Position numbers and translations under genes: made by a program. From Duganella guangzhouensis (GTDB lineage Bacteria > Pseudomonadota > Gammaproteobacteria > Burkholderiales > Burkholderiaceae_D), in the NCBI RefSeq assembly GCF_009674535.1, contig NZ_WKJK01000003.1:1-64000 (forward strand): a stretch of DNA of 64,000 nucleotides, in the 5' to 3' direction. Shown here piece by piece: positions 43,688 to 53,256 of this stretch. The notes below the pieces were generated by a model that did no database searches, had not been told where the DNA came from, and worked only from the letters and a program-made list of their open reading frames with translations. Within the stretch, counting starts at the first letter, position 1. Each line of letters opens with the position of its first letter.

Positions 43688-44488
43688 ATGCAACTGACCA
43701 TACGGCACGAAACCAAATATACCTACACCCTGCCGGCGGCCTACACCATCCAGCAGATGCACCTGACGCCACGGGTCGAGCCGCAGCAGCATGTGCTGAC
43801 CTGGCAGCTGTCCACGCCCGGCCATGTGCATGCCTACACCGACGCCTACGGCAACCTGTCGCACATGCTGACCATGGACATGCCGCACCAGGCGCTGTCG
43901 CTGGTGGCCAGCGGCGTGGTGGAAACGGTGGCGCCGGACCGTGGCCGCATCATTGCCGACGCGTTGTCGCCGCTGATCTTCACGGTGCCGACCCGCTTGA
44001 CGGCGGCCACGCCCGGCATTCTGGAACTGGCGGCGTCGTGCTTGCCGGACGGCAAGGCGCAAACACGCGATGTCATGTGCCTGGCAGAGCACATATTTGG
44101 TGCGGTCAGATACCAAAGCGGTGCGACCGAGGTCAGCACCACGGCCAGCGACGCGTTGGCGCTGGGCCAGGGTGTGTGTCAGGACCATGCGCACCTGTTC
44201 CTGTCGTGTTGCCATGCGCATGGCATCCCGGCGCGCTACGTGTCCGGCTATATCGATCCGGAAAATACCGGCCATGCCGCCAGCCACGCCTGGGTTGACG
44301 CCTGGGTCGAGGACAAGGATTACATCGGCTGGGTCAGCATCGACGTCACCCATGCGCGCCTAATGACGGATGCCTATTGCCGGCTCGCCATCGGCCGCGA
44401 TTACGACAGCGCGGCACCAGTGCGCGGCATGCGGCGCGGCGGCGGCACCGAGTCTATGAGCGTGGACGTACAGATCGTGCCACAGTGA
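43688..44488 (+). CDS. Transglutaminase-like cysteine protease/peptidase
   Basis: 266 residues. An N-terminal beta-rich domain (MQLTIRHETKYTYTLPAAYT) precedes a transglutaminase core with Cys164 (GQGVCQDHAH), His200 (SHAWVDAW) and Asp219 (VSIDVTH). No signal peptide, so cytosolic. In this operon type it is thought to cleave or transfer peptides made by the ATP-grasp partner. It starts 13 nt after the alpha-E gene and is followed by the Anbu gene. Confidence 0.9.
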   Translation: MQLTIRHETKYTYTLPAAYTIQQMHLTPRVEPQQHVLTWQLSTPGHVHAYTDAYGNLSHMLTMDMPHQALSLVASGVVETVAPDRGRIIADALSPLIFTVPTRLTAATPGILELAASCLPDGKAQTRDVMCLAEHIFGAVRYQSGATEVSTTASDALALGQGVCQDHAHLFLSCCHAHGIPARYVSGYIDPENTGHAASHAWVDAWVEDKDYIGWVSIDVTHARLMTDAYCRLAIGRDYDSAAPVRGMRRGGGTESMSVDVQIVPQ

Positions 44489-44530
44489 GCGGTGTAAAAT
44501 AACGATACTTTAAATCAATAATTTGCAACG

Positions 44531-45406
44531 ATGACCTATTGTGTGGGCATGCGCCTTGATGCCGGGCTGGTTTTTTTATCCGATTCGCGGACCAATGCGG
44601 GCGTGGACCAGGTTGGAACGTTCCGTAAGATGAGTGTGTTTGAAGTCCCCGGCGACCGCATGATGGTCATGATGACGGCCGGTAATCTGTCGATCTCGCA
44701 ATCGATCCGCCAGATGGCCGCCGATCTCAAGACCGAAGCCGGGCACAGCATCTGGACCGCGCCCAATATGCATGAGGCGGCGCGCATCCTGGGCGAGGCG
44801 GTGCGCCAGGTGCACGTGCGTGATGCCGAGGCGCTGTCGGCGTTCGGCATCGAGTTCAATGTCAGCATCATCTTTGGCGGCCAGATCAAGGGCGAGCGTT
44901 GCCGCTTGTTCCAGATTTACTCGGCCGGCAATTTCATCGAATCGCACGATGAAAACACTTATTTCCAGATCGGCGAAGCCAAATACGGCAAGCCCATCAT
45001 CGACCGCGTGGTGACGCCGGCCACCTCGCTGGACGACGCCGCCAAGTGCGCGCTGATTTCGATGGACTCGACGCTGCGCTCCAATGTCTCGGTTGGTCTG
45101 CCATTAGATTTGCTGGTTTATGAAGCTGACCGCCTCGCAGTCACTCATTTTGTAACAATTGATGAACGCAACGAGTACTTCCAGATGATCCGCAGCACCT
45201 GGGGCCACCAGCTGAAGAGCGTATTCGAGGGGCTGGAAGCGCCGGTGTGGAACGCCGCGCCGGAAACACCGGGCACAGTGTTGCATTCAACCAACACTGG
45301 CAGCAAGCCGGTGCGGGTGGCGCCGCCGGCTAGTGTCGGCGCGCCCGTGGTGTCCAGTGCACCGTTGCAAACGCTGTCGCAACAGTTCCACGATGGGCAG
45401 CAGTAA
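44531..45406 (+). CDS. Anbu (ancestral-beta-subunit) proteasome-like peptidase
   Basis: 291 residues with the Ntn-hydrolase N terminus MTYCVGMRLDAGLVFLSDSR; after Met removal Thr2 would be the nucleophile, and the FLSDSRTNAG loop is the strand pair of proteasome-like subunits. The length is typical of Anbu (about 240-290), with a Pro/Ser-rich C-terminal tail after residue 245. It is expected to form a cytosolic ring. Its place behind ATP-grasp, alpha-E and transglutaminase genes is the classical Anbu neighbourhood. Physiological substrate unknown. Confidence 0.9.
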   Translation: MTYCVGMRLDAGLVFLSDSRTNAGVDQVGTFRKMSVFEVPGDRMMVMMTAGNLSISQSIRQMAADLKTEAGHSIWTAPNMHEAARILGEAVRQVHVRDAEALSAFGIEFNVSIIFGGQIKGERCRLFQIYSAGNFIESHDENTYFQIGEAKYGKPIIDRVVTPATSLDDAAKCALISMDSTLRSNVSVGLPLDLLVYEADRLAVTHFVTIDERNEYFQMIRSTWGHQLKSVFEGLEAPVWNAAPETPGTVLHSTNTGSKPVRVAPPASVGAPVVSSAPLQTLSQQFHDGQQ

Positions 45407-45462
45407 GACGCCGTGTCCAGGACACCTGTGATAGGATAAAAGCAACCTGTTCTGGAGCAAGC

Positions 45463-45846
45463 ATGAGCGCAGCGCAATCCGAAGAGTCCATCTTCACCGT
45501 CGATACCCTGATCAAATACATGGGGAATGACGACAAAGCCCGTGGCATCGTCGCCAAAATCGTCCGTGACGCCTGCGCGCCACGGATGGCGCCGCTGGAA
45601 CAGGCTGGTACCGCCCTGCGCGAACAGCGTCTGCACGACGCCGGCAAAATCCTGCACAGCCTGCGCGGGTCGATCGGCACGCTGGGCACCAAGCGCCTGG
45701 TGACGGCGTCGCTGGCGCTGGAGCGCGCCATTGCCGCGCAGGACAGCGCCGCCATTCCAGCGCTGTTTGCCAGCCTGGAAGCCGAATACCAACTGGTGCT
45801 GCGCCACGCCGACGACTGGCTGCAGCTGAATCCCCCTCCCGCTTAA
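45463..45846 (+). CDS. Hpt-domain phosphotransfer protein
   Basis: 127 residues. The histidine phosphotransfer motif appears as GKILHSLRGSIGTLGT (His65), with a preceding helical part and a C-terminal helix, as in single-domain Hpt proteins. It would carry phosphate between a hybrid kinase and a response regulator. It lies 56 nt after the Anbu gene; the intergenic DNA has a short palindrome GTGTCCAGGACAC (45413-45425), so co-transcription is uncertain. Confidence 0.7.
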   Translation: MSAAQSEESIFTVDTLIKYMGNDDKARGIVAKIVRDACAPRMAPLEQAGTALREQRLHDAGKILHSLRGSIGTLGTKRLVTASLALERAIAAQDSAAIPALFASLEAEYQLVLRHADDWLQLNPPPA

Positions 45847-46201
45847 GCGGATTTCAATCGTTCATTTTTACTGAAGTTTCCACTTTGCTGCACTGCACAG
45901 CGGGAATTGCGCCGCCTGCCGTTTTTGCGCGGTTAACGAATGGTTACATTTTTTACCGGCTCGGCGCATCTCTCTACAAGTTGTAAAAACCCTTCATGCT
46001 AATATCGCCATCAATTGCCGTTCAGATCTAAAAGCTGAGCGTGCGCCGTGAGTTACGCTGACTTTGTAGAATCCGGATGCGATTCTTTGTTGCGTGACTT
46101 ATTGCGTAATTGATAATTTGCCAAGGCGCAAGTATAATGGTGCGATGCATCGAGTTTATGCTGGCTTTCGCGCTGTAGCTTTAATCAAGGGTATTTAATT
46201 T
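45847..46201. other. Gene-free stretch before the 138-aa gene
   Basis: AT-richer DNA with no coding frame. The last 95 bp hold a strong sigma-70-type promoter (see 46110-46138). Otherwise nothing recognisable. Confidence 0.6.
46110..46138 (+). promoter_or_regulatory. Sigma-70-type promoter
   Basis: TTGATA (46110-46115), a 17-bp spacer and TATAAT (46133-46138) are an excellent match to the housekeeping promoter. Transcription should start near 46145, giving a leader of about 55 nt before the ATG at 46202. Confidence 0.7.
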
Positions 46202-46618
46202 ATGGAATTATTCAACAAGTCTGGTGTGTTGGTGTCTGCGGTGCTGGTCAGTATTGGCGCTTTGATTGCCTGCCAGGCTCAGGAAGATGCGATTCCTTCC
46301 TCGTCCGTGATTGAAGCCGCCGCTATGCAGATCGGGCCGAATGGCCAGCCGGCCGCCGAGCGCCGCCTGCAGGAATGGGCTGAACAGGGGTCGCCGGTGG
46401 CGCAGCGGGAGCTGGCCTTGCGTTATCTGTCGCAACCGGAAAGACGTGGCGAAGCGATGCAACTGTTTGAACGTGCCGCCAGCGCCGGCGATGCGCAGGC
46501 CGCCGTCGGTTTGATCGGCATGGCGCATGACCGCAGTCCCGGTGGTGGCAGTGCTGGCGCGCTCAGCGCCGGCCGCGTCATCAAGGAAGCTGCGACCGCC
46601 AACTATATTGCCCACTGA
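46202..46618 (+). CDS. Sel1-like small exported protein
   Basis: 138 residues. The N terminus is hydrophobic (VLVSAVLVSIGALIAC) with a possible lipobox Cys near residue 24. The middle contains two helix pairs of the Sel1 type (AERRLQEWAEQGSPVAQREL, then AMQLFERAASAGDAQAAVGL). Probably an envelope-located adaptor; partner unknown. A strong promoter lies upstream and an intrinsic terminator follows. Confidence 0.65.
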   Translation: MELFNKSGVLVSAVLVSIGALIACQAQEDAIPSSSVIEAAAMQIGPNGQPAAERRLQEWAEQGSPVAQRELALRYLSQPERRGEAMQLFERAASAGDAQAAVGLIGMAHDRSPGGGSAGALSAGRVIKEAATANYIAH

Positions 46619-46642
46619 GTTTTAAACCCGGATTAAGACCAC

Positions 46643-46675
46643 AAGCCGCCCACCCCATGGTGTCGCGGCTTTTTT
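46643..46675 (+). terminator. Rho-independent terminator
   Basis: AAGCCGC (46643-46649) and GCGGCTT (46665-46671) pair, followed by a run of Ts to 46675. It ends the transcript of the 138-aa gene 15 bp before the LysR gene start. Confidence 0.7.
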
Positions 46676-46689
46676 CTTGGGAGTGAGGA

Positions 46690-47598
46690 ATGGACAGGCT
46701 GCGCGCGCTGGAAGTATTTGTGGAAGTGGTGAAGCGCGACGGCTTTGCCCGCGCCGCCGCCGCGCTGGATACCTCGCCCGCCAACGTCACGCGCTATATC
46801 AGCGATCTGGAAGCGCATCTGCAAACCCGGCTGCTGAACCGCAGCTCGCGCAAGATGTCGCTGACTTCCAGCGGCGAGGCGCTATACGAACGCGCGCGCA
46901 GCATTCTCGATGATGTGGCCGAGGCGGAAGCCATCGTCGGCGCGGCCGCGTTGCAGCCGCATGGCGTGCTGCGCATCAATGCTCCGCTCAGCTTTGGCGT
47001 GCTGCACCTGGCACCGCTGTGGGCCAGGTTCATGCGTCTGTATCCCGAGGTGCAGCTGGATGTCTCACTGATCGACCGCGTGGTCGACATCGTCGACGAA
47101 GGTTATGACATGGCGGTGCGCATCTCGCGCTCCGGTTCGGCCTCCAACGTGGCGCGCAAGCTGGCCACCTCGCGCAACGTGCTGTGCGCGGCGCCGGCCT
47201 ATCTGCAGCAGCACGGCATGCCGCTCACGCCGGCCGATCTGCTGGATCACGCTTGTATCGGCTACAGCTACGCCGCCAACGCCGACGAATGGCAGATGCT
47301 GGACCAGCAAGGCCAGCCGCAAGTAGTCAAGGTGCGCTGCGTGATGCACACCAATAACGGCGACACCGCGCGCGCCGCCGCGTTGGGCGGCATGTGCATC
47401 ATCTGGCAGCCGACCTTTTTGATCGGCGACGATTTGCGCGCCGGCCGCCTGCAACGGGTGCTGCCGGATTACCGTCTGCCGGACATGGATGTGCTGGCCG
47501 TCTACCCCAGCCGCCGCCACCTCAGCGCCAAGGTGCGGGTGATGATCGATTTCCTGGCGCAGGAGCTGGCTGGCGCGCCGTGGGACGCGGAAGGCTAA
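46690..47598 (+). CDS. LysR-family transcriptional regulator
   Basis: 302 residues. The winged helix-turn-helix is seen at the start (MDRLRALEVFVEVVKRDGFA, then SPANVTRYISDLEAHL), followed by the effector domain with LRINAPLSFGVLHLAPLW. This belongs to the CrgA/AaeR-like clade. GGAG-TGAGGA precedes the ATG. No divergent target gene is adjacent, so the regulon is unknown. Confidence 0.88.
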   Translation: MDRLRALEVFVEVVKRDGFARAAAALDTSPANVTRYISDLEAHLQTRLLNRSSRKMSLTSSGEALYERARSILDDVAEAEAIVGAAALQPHGVLRINAPLSFGVLHLAPLWARFMRLYPEVQLDVSLIDRVVDIVDEGYDMAVRISRSGSASNVARKLATSRNVLCAAPAYLQQHGMPLTPADLLDHACIGYSYAANADEWQMLDQQGQPQVVKVRCVMHTNNGDTARAAALGGMCIIWQPTFLIGDDLRAGRLQRVLPDYRLPDMDVLAVYPSRRHLSAKVRVMIDFLAQELAGAPWDAEG

Positions 47599-47682
47599 AA
47601 GTTCCGTTTTCTCGTTTGACGCAGATCACCCGGACTTACGCCGCCAGCGCCGATACTCCCCATCTTGTGGAGGAAGGCGACG

Positions 47683-48510
47683 ATGGAAAACGCGGAGCAG
47701 ACCCAATCTCAGGAACAGTTTCGGGACCAGTTGCGCGCCTTCACGCGCCAGCACCGGGCCGGTCACTGGAGCGGCAGCTTTACTGAATTTCTGGAGCAGG
47801 TATTGTCCGCCGCGCCGGCCCAGTTCGCGCGCAGCTCGCACCAATACATCTGGGACATGCTGCGCTGGAGCGGCCAGGCCAGCGACGACGGCAAGCTGCG
47901 CTGCAGCCTGTTTGCCGATGAGCTGTTCGGCATCGACCACGCGCTGGCTCGCGTAGCGGATTACTTCAAGGCGGCAGCGGCCGGCTCGGAAGTCGGTCGC
48001 CGCCTGTTGTTGCTGCTGGGACCGCCATCCGGTGGCAAGTCGACGCTGGTGATCCGCCTCAAGCGCGGACTGGAAGAATACAGCTACACCGAGGCAGGCG
48101 CCATGTACGGCATCGCCGGCTGCCCGGTGCGCGAGTCGCCGTTGCATCTGGTGCCGCACACCTTGCGCGCCGGTTTCCGCGACAGTTATGGCGTCGACGC
48201 GGCGGGTGAACTGTGTCCGCATTGCCGGGCGCGGCTGGAGCGGGAGCTGGATGGCGACTTCCTGCGCATGCCGGTCGAGCGCATTTTCGTCTCCGAGGCC
48301 GGCCGCAGCGCCATCGGCACCTATGCGCCACACGACCCCAACACCGCCGACATTGCCGATCTGGTCGGCTCGGTCGACCTGTCGCGGGTGGCGGAATACG
48401 GCGACGAAGGCGATCCGCGCGCGTGGTCGTGGTCCGGCACCGTGTATGCGGCCAGCCGGGGCGTGCTGGAAATGATCGAAATCCTCAAGGTCAAGCGCGA
48501 GTTCCTCTAG
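47683..48510 (+). pseudogene. prkA: PrkA-type serine kinase, N-terminal fragment
   Basis: 275 residues remain of a protein normally about 640. Markers are GPPSGGKSTLVIRL (P-loop), YGIAGCPVRESPLHLVPHTL, RIFVSEAGRSAIGTYAPHDP and GTVYAASRGVLEMIEILKVK, aligning well with the PrkA AAA region. The protein ends right after KREFL at a TAG lying in the palindrome CTAG, where full PrkA would continue into the rest of the AAA module and the kinase domain. The opposite-strand exopolysaccharide transferase fragment ends at the same CTAG. It lacks the kinase domain; function is unlikely. Confidence 0.8.
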
Positions 48511-49259
48511 CTCGGTTGCAGTGAATCGACCCGGATCTGGCACGCCTCGCGCTCAAAAAAAGTCGCCGCGTCGGTGACCGGCACACCACCCAGCGCACAC
48601 TCCAGCAGTTGACGCACCGGAAAAGCGCCGTTGCGCCGATCGCCTACCGTCACCACGATTTCATCCGCCGCATAACGCCGCGCCAATGCCAGCAAAGGCA
48701 GATCGGCCGGCAGCAGCATCGCCGCCGGCACTGCGCGCATCTCGCCGGACACCGGCACAAAGCCCACCACGCGAAACGGATGAAAACCGATGCTGCTGGC
48801 CGCCAGCTCCAGACACTCGCGCGCGATCGCACCATCGCCAACGATAATCAAACGCTGCTCCAACATGCTCGATTGCGCCGACGTGAACACCACCAACCGC
48901 GCCAGCAGCACCGCGCCGCCCCCCAGCAGGAACACCATGCTGACCGAACGCCCGAATTGCATCGCCGGCAGCAGGATCGCCAGCAAATGCATCAAGCCAA
49001 ATCCCAGCATGAAGGACGGCGTAATCCGCAAAAAGATGCTTTTAATATCTTCGCGCGACTGATCGTGCTGGTACATGCCCAGAGTGCCCATGCAGAACAC
49101 CATCACCAGCGCAAACGCCAGCGCCGGCCAGTACTGCTGGCCCGGATGGGACAACCACAATGGCGCGCTGGCAACGGCCGCCGCCAGCAGTATCGACAAC
49201 TCCAATAACAACAGCATAAAAGCTATTTTCGATACATAGTGATGAAAGATCCTGATCAT
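48507..49259 (-). pseudogene. Polyprenyl glycosylphosphotransferase, N-terminal fragment
   Basis: 250 residues: four membrane helices (MLLLLELSILLAAAVASAPL and so on), then a CoA-binding-like Rossmann segment (LEQRLIIVGDGAIARECLEL) and GVPVTDAATFFEREACQIRV. This is the front half of exopolysaccharide sugar transferases (about 460 residues). The sequence stops after DSLQPS, just where the SWLIF strand and the bacterial sugar transferase domain should begin. The stop TAG overlaps that of the convergent prkA fragment in one CTAG, so both were probably cut by the same event. Confidence 0.78.
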
Positions 49260-49422
49260 GGCACGCTCCCGACGGAACTTTCATCATGCGTAAGCCCGAA
49301 GCCAGCCGTTTTGAGCGCCCACAATCGTCGCGCAATCCCCCACGTTAAAAGGGCTATTTGTGACGCGACTATGACAAATAGTCTATAGTCATGGTTCTTT
49401 AGTGCATTCCACCCGTGTAATC

Positions 49423-51036
49423 ATGAAATTTGATGTTGCAATTGTCGGCAGCGGACTGGCCGGCCTGTCTGTCGCGCTGCACCTGGCCGAAACCCGTACC
49501 GTCGCCATTATTTCCAAACGCGCGCTGTTGGACGGCGCCAGCAACTGGGCCCAGGGCGGCATTGCCGCAGTGCTCGATTCCGGCGATAGCCACACCCAGC
49601 ACATCGACGACACCCTGATCGCCGGCGCCGGCCTGTGTGACGAAGGCGCCACCCGCTACATCGTCGAACATGGCCGCGAAGCGATCGAATGGCTGATTGA
49701 ACAGGGCGTGCCGTTCACCAAAGACGAATCGGCGGAACTGGGCTTCCACCTGACGCGCGAAGGCGGCCACAGCCAGCGCCGCATCATCCACGCCGCCGAC
49801 GCCACCGGCAACGCGGTGCAGACCACGCTGGAACAGAAAGTACGCGCGCATCCGAACATCACGCTGTTCGAACACCACTGCGCGATCGACCTGATTACCT
49901 CCGACAAGCTGGACCCTTACAAAAAAGGCAGCGCACAACCGAAGTGCTACGGCCTGTACGTCCAGGATGAGCATACCGGTCAAGTCCATACCTGCGCGGC
50001 GGAACACACGGTGATGTGTACCGGTGGGGCTGGCAAAGTGTACCTGTACACCACCAACCCAGACACCGCCAGCGGCGATGGCATCGCCATGGCATGGCGT
50101 GCTGGCTGCCGCGTGGCCAACATGGAATTCATCCAGTTCCACCCGACCTGTTTGTATCACCCCTACGCCAAATCCTTCCTGATCACGGAAGCGATCCGCG
50201 GCGAAGGCGGTCTGCTGAAATTGCCGCCGGAAGCCGGCACCGCCGCCGGCCAGCGCTTCATGCTGGCCCACGACGAGCGCGCCGAACTGGCGCCGCGCGA
50301 CGTGGTGGCGCGCGCCATCGACTTCGAGATCAAGAAACGCGGCCTGGATTACGTCCATCTGGACATCAGCCACAAATCGCCCGAATTCCTGATCGAGCAC
50401 TTCCCGACCATCTATGCACGCTGCATGGAGCTGGGCATCGACATCACCAAGGAACCTATCCCGGTGGTGCCGGCCGCCCACTACACCTGCGGCGGCGTGG
50501 TCACCGACATGCACGGCCGCACCGACCTGCCCGGCCTGTACGCGGTCGGCGAAACCGCCTGCACCGGCCTGCACGGCGCCAACCGCCTGGCCAGCAACTC
50601 GCTGCTGGAATGCGTGGTAATCGGCCGCGCCTGCGCGCTTGACATCACCGCCAAGGAAAAAGGCGAAGTGCCGTATCTGCCGGATTGGGATGAAAGCCGC
50701 GTCGGCGACGCCGATGAGGAAGTGGTCATCTCCCATAACTGGGACGAGCTGCGCCGCTTCATGTGGAACTACGTCGGCATTGTCCGCACCAGCAAGCGCC
50801 TGGAGCGCGCCCAGCACCGTATCGCGCTGCTGAAGGAAGAAATCGACGAGTACTACCAGAACTTCCGCGTCACCCACGACCTGCTGGAACTGCGTAACCT
50901 GGTCGAGGTGGCGAGCCTGATCGTCAACAGCGCGCTGCTGCGCCGTGAAAGCCGCGGCCTGCACTTCAGCCGTGACTATCCGGAGACGCTGGCCAAAGCC
51001 CTGCCCACCATCCTGACCCCACCGCGACGCAAATGA
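49423..51036 (+). CDS. nadB: L-aspartate oxidase
   Basis: 537 residues from ATG 49423. The FAD site is [20 protein letters not shown], with the flavin contact [10 protein letters not shown], catalytic-region FHPTCLY, and [10 protein letters not shown] and [14 protein letters not shown] as usual. It makes iminoaspartate from aspartate, the first step of NAD synthesis. The product feeds NadA, encoded on the opposite strand 2.2 kb away. It overlaps the GNAT gene by ATGA. Confidence 0.95.
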   Translation: MKFDVAIVGSGLAGLSVALHLAETRTVAIISKRALLDGASNWAQGGIAAVLDSGDSHTQHIDDTLIAGAGLCDEGATRYIVEHGREAIEWLIEQGVPFTKDESAELGFHLTREGGHSQRRIIHAADATGNAVQTTLEQKVRAHPNITLFEHHCAIDLITSDKLDPYKKGSAQPKCYGLYVQDEHTGQVHTCAAEHTVMCTGGAGKVYLYTTNPDTASGDGIAMAWRAGCRVANMEFIQFHPTCLYHPYAKSFLITEAIRGEGGLLKLPPEAGTAAGQRFMLAHDERAELAPRDVVARAIDFEIKKRGLDYVHLDISHKSPEFLIEHFPTIYARCMELGIDITKEPIPVVPAAHYTCGGVVTDMHGRTDLPGLYAVGETACTGLHGANRLASNSLLECVVIGRACALDITAKEKGEVPYLPDWDESRVGDADEEVVISHNWDELRRFMWNYVGIVRTSKRLERAQHRIALLKEEIDEYYQNFRVTHDLLELRNLVEVASLIVNSALLRRESRGLHFSRDYPETLAKALPTILTPPRRK

Positions 51037-51572
51037 TACAAGTCCGCCACGCCACGCAAGCCGACATCCCCGCCATGGAAGCGCTGATCGCACGTTCCGG
51101 CATAGAGCTGAGCGCAGGGTTTTACACGCCCGAACAGGCGCAAGCCGTCACGCGCCATGTGTTCGGCGTGGATACGCAGCTGGTGGCGGATCAAACCTAT
51201 TTCGTTATCGAGAAGGATGGCAGTCTGGCGGCATGCGGCGGCTGGAGCAAGCGCAGCACCCTGTTCGGCGCCGACCGCACCAAGCAAGGCGCCGATCCGC
51301 TGCTGGACCCGAGCACCGAACCGGCGCGCATTCGCGCCTTCTTCGTCGATCCATCGGCGGCGCGCCAGGGGCTAGGCCGCATGCTGCTGCAGTACTGCTC
51401 CGACGCGGCGGCGGCCGGCGGCTTCAATACGCTGGAACTGGCGGCCACCATGCCGGGCGTGCCTTTGTATCAGGCGTGCGGCTTCGAGATTGTGGAGCCG
51501 ATCGAGATCACGCTGCCGGGCGAAGTGCTAGTGCCACTGGCGAAAATGCGCAAGCAGATCAAGGCAGCGTAA
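51033..51572 (+). CDS. GNAT-family N-acetyltransferase
   Basis: 179 residues; the acetyl-CoA-binding region is [20 protein letters not shown], with a preceding beta strand and the later [10 protein letters not shown]. Start codon overlaps the nadB stop (ATGA), so translation is coupled, but a role in NAD metabolism is not established. Its 3' end overlaps the convergent binding-protein gene by 14 nt. Confidence 0.85.
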   Translation: MIQVRHATQADIPAMEALIARSGIELSAGFYTPEQAQAVTRHVFGVDTQLVADQTYFVIEKDGSLAACGGWSKRSTLFGADRTKQGADPLLDPSTEPARIRAFFVDPSAARQGLGRMLLQYCSDAAAAGGFNTLELAATMPGVPLYQACGFEIVEPIEITLPGEVLVPLAKMRKQIKAA

Positions 51573-52338
51573 CGCCGTAACGGCGCGCCAGTTTCTGCAG
51601 CTCGCCGTTGCGCTTCAACTCCAGCAGCATGCGGTCCATCTGCGCCGACAGCTCCGGATAGCGCGGCTTGAGCGGATAGGCGAAGTAAGCATCCTGCATG
51701 TCGATCATCGGCGCCAGCGGCAGCACCTTGTCCTGCAAGCCCAGCGTCTTCACCACCGGCTCGGTATCGCGGCGGTTGGTGGCAAACAGTTCGACGTGGC
51801 CGTAGGCCAGCATGCGCAAGCCATTTTCCACCGTATTGGTGACGCTGACGCGCAGCTGGGGCAGCGCCTTGGCAAAGGCGACGCCATAATGCCAGCCGTT
51901 GATCACCACGATGCGGCGCCCCTTGAGTAGCGCATAGTCGCCTTCCCACACCGGCATGCTGTCGGCACGCACGTAAAACACGACATCGTCACGGAAAAAT
52001 GGCTGCTCGCTGAAGCGCATCACGCGCTGACGCTCGGCGGAGCGGTAGGCGGCGACCAGCATGTCGGAATTGGCGCCGCTGACCACCTCCAACGCGCGCC
52101 GCCAGGGATAAATCTCGAAACGAACCTGGTAGCCGTGACGTTGCGCCAGCAAGCGCACCAGATCCGTGCCTAAGCCGGTGAACTGGCCATTGGGCAGGCG
52201 CTCGAAGATGGCCTCATTGCGGGTGCCGGCGGCCACCAGTTCGCGCACGGCCGGTGGCCGCGCCCATGAAAGCAACGGCACAGCGCTTAGCGCCGCGCCG
52301 CACAAGCTAGTAAGACAATGTCTACGTGCCTGCCGCAA
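51559..52338 (-). CDS. SBP_bac_3-type periplasmic binding protein
   Basis: 259 residues with a signal peptide (MRQARRHCLTSLCGAALSAV, cleaved after SWA). The body matches polar-amino-acid binding proteins: FERLPNGQFTGLGTDLVRLL, VRFEIYPWRRALEVVSGANS and [14 protein letters not shown] at the end. No permease or ATPase is adjacent. It lies 51 nt after nadC on the same strand and may be read from that operon. Confidence 0.72.
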   Translation of the reverse strand: MRQARRHCLTSLCGAALSAVPLLSWARPPAVRELVAAGTRNEAIFERLPNGQFTGLGTDLVRLLAQRHGYQVRFEIYPWRRALEVVSGANSDMLVAAYRSAERQRVMRFSEQPFFRDDVVFYVRADSMPVWEGDYALLKGRRIVVINGWHYGVAFAKALPQLRVSVTNTVENGLRMLAYGHVELFATNRRDTEPVVKTLGLQDKVLPLAPMIDMQDAYFAYPLKPRYPELSAQMDRMLLELKRNGELQKLARRYGVTLP

Positions 52339-52389
52339 GCGGGTCTCCCCTGCCGGATTTCCGGCCTCCTGCGATTTATTCTACGCGGA

Positions 52390-53256
52390 TTAGCCGACGA
52401 TACGCAAAGAATAATCGGTGGCCCGCACATCCTTGGTCAGGCTACCGATCGAGATGCGGTCCACACCCGTTTCGGCGATGGCGCGCACGGTATCGAAGTT
52501 GATGCCGCCCGACGCCTCCAGCAGCGCGCGGCCGGCGTTGATGGTCACCGCTTCGCGCATCATGCCAGTGTCGAAGTTATCCAGCAGGATCGACACCGCG
52601 CCCGCGTCCAGCGCTTCACGCAGTTCGGCCAGCGATTCCACTTCCACCTGAATGCTGACACCCTTGTTCAGCGCCTTGGCCGCCGCCACCGCATTGGTGA
52701 TGCCGCCCGCCGCCGCGATATGGTTTTCCTTGATCAGAATACCGTCGTACAGCGCCAGGCGTTGATTCTGACCGCCGCCCACACGTACCGCGTACTTCTG
52801 CGCCAGCCGCAGGCCAGGCAAAGTTTTGCGGGTATCGAGAATCGCGGCACGGGTGCCGGCGATCACGTCCACGTATTTGCGGGTGGCGGTGGCCACGCCG
52901 GACAGCAGCTGCATGAAATTCAGCGCGCCGCGTTCCGCAGTCAGCAGCGCGCGCGCCGGACCTTCGATAGTGCAAACCACACTGTCGGCCTTCATCAAAT
53001 CGCCTTCCGCGTACTTCCAGTCGATTTCGATCCCGGCCTGCATGCAGTTCATGATGCCTTCAAACCAGGACGCGCCGCACAGCACCGCGTCTTCGCGCAC
53101 GATCACGCGCGCCTGCGCGCGGCCACCTTCCGGCACCAGCAGGCCAGTCAGGTCGCCGCTGCCCACGTCTTCCAGCAACGCGGACAACAGATTCGCTTCA
53201 AACGCCGACTTCAACGCATCGTCGAACGGCGCAAATTTGTTGATCAGAGTACTCAT
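52390..53256 (-). CDS. nadC: Quinolinate phosphoribosyltransferase
   Basis: 288 residues with the family segments [39 protein letters not shown] (phosphoribosyl pyrophosphate/quinolinate contacts), [10 protein letters not shown] and [10 protein letters not shown]. It converts quinolinate and PRPP to nicotinate mononucleotide. The start overlaps the nadA stop by ATGA. Third enzyme of the de novo NAD branch encoded here. Confidence 0.95.
   Translation of the reverse strand: MSTLINKFAPFDDALKSAFEANLLSALLEDVGSGDLTGLLVPEGGRAQARVIVREDAVLCGASWFEGIMNCMQAGIEIDWKYAEGDLMKADSVVCTIEGPARALLTAERGALNFMQLLSGVATATRKYVDVIAGTRAAILDTRKTLPGLRLAQKYAVRVGGGQNQRLALYDGILIKENHIAAAGGITNAVAAAKALNKGVSIQVEVESLAELREALDAGAVSILLDNFDTGMMREAVTINAGRALLEASGGINFDTVRAIAETGVDRISIGSLTKDVRATDYSLRIVG

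Noticed and set aside
49399..51093. 564-codon minus-strand frame opposite nadB
   Set aside because: nadB motifs are complete on the plus strand; the antisense translation is low-complexity.
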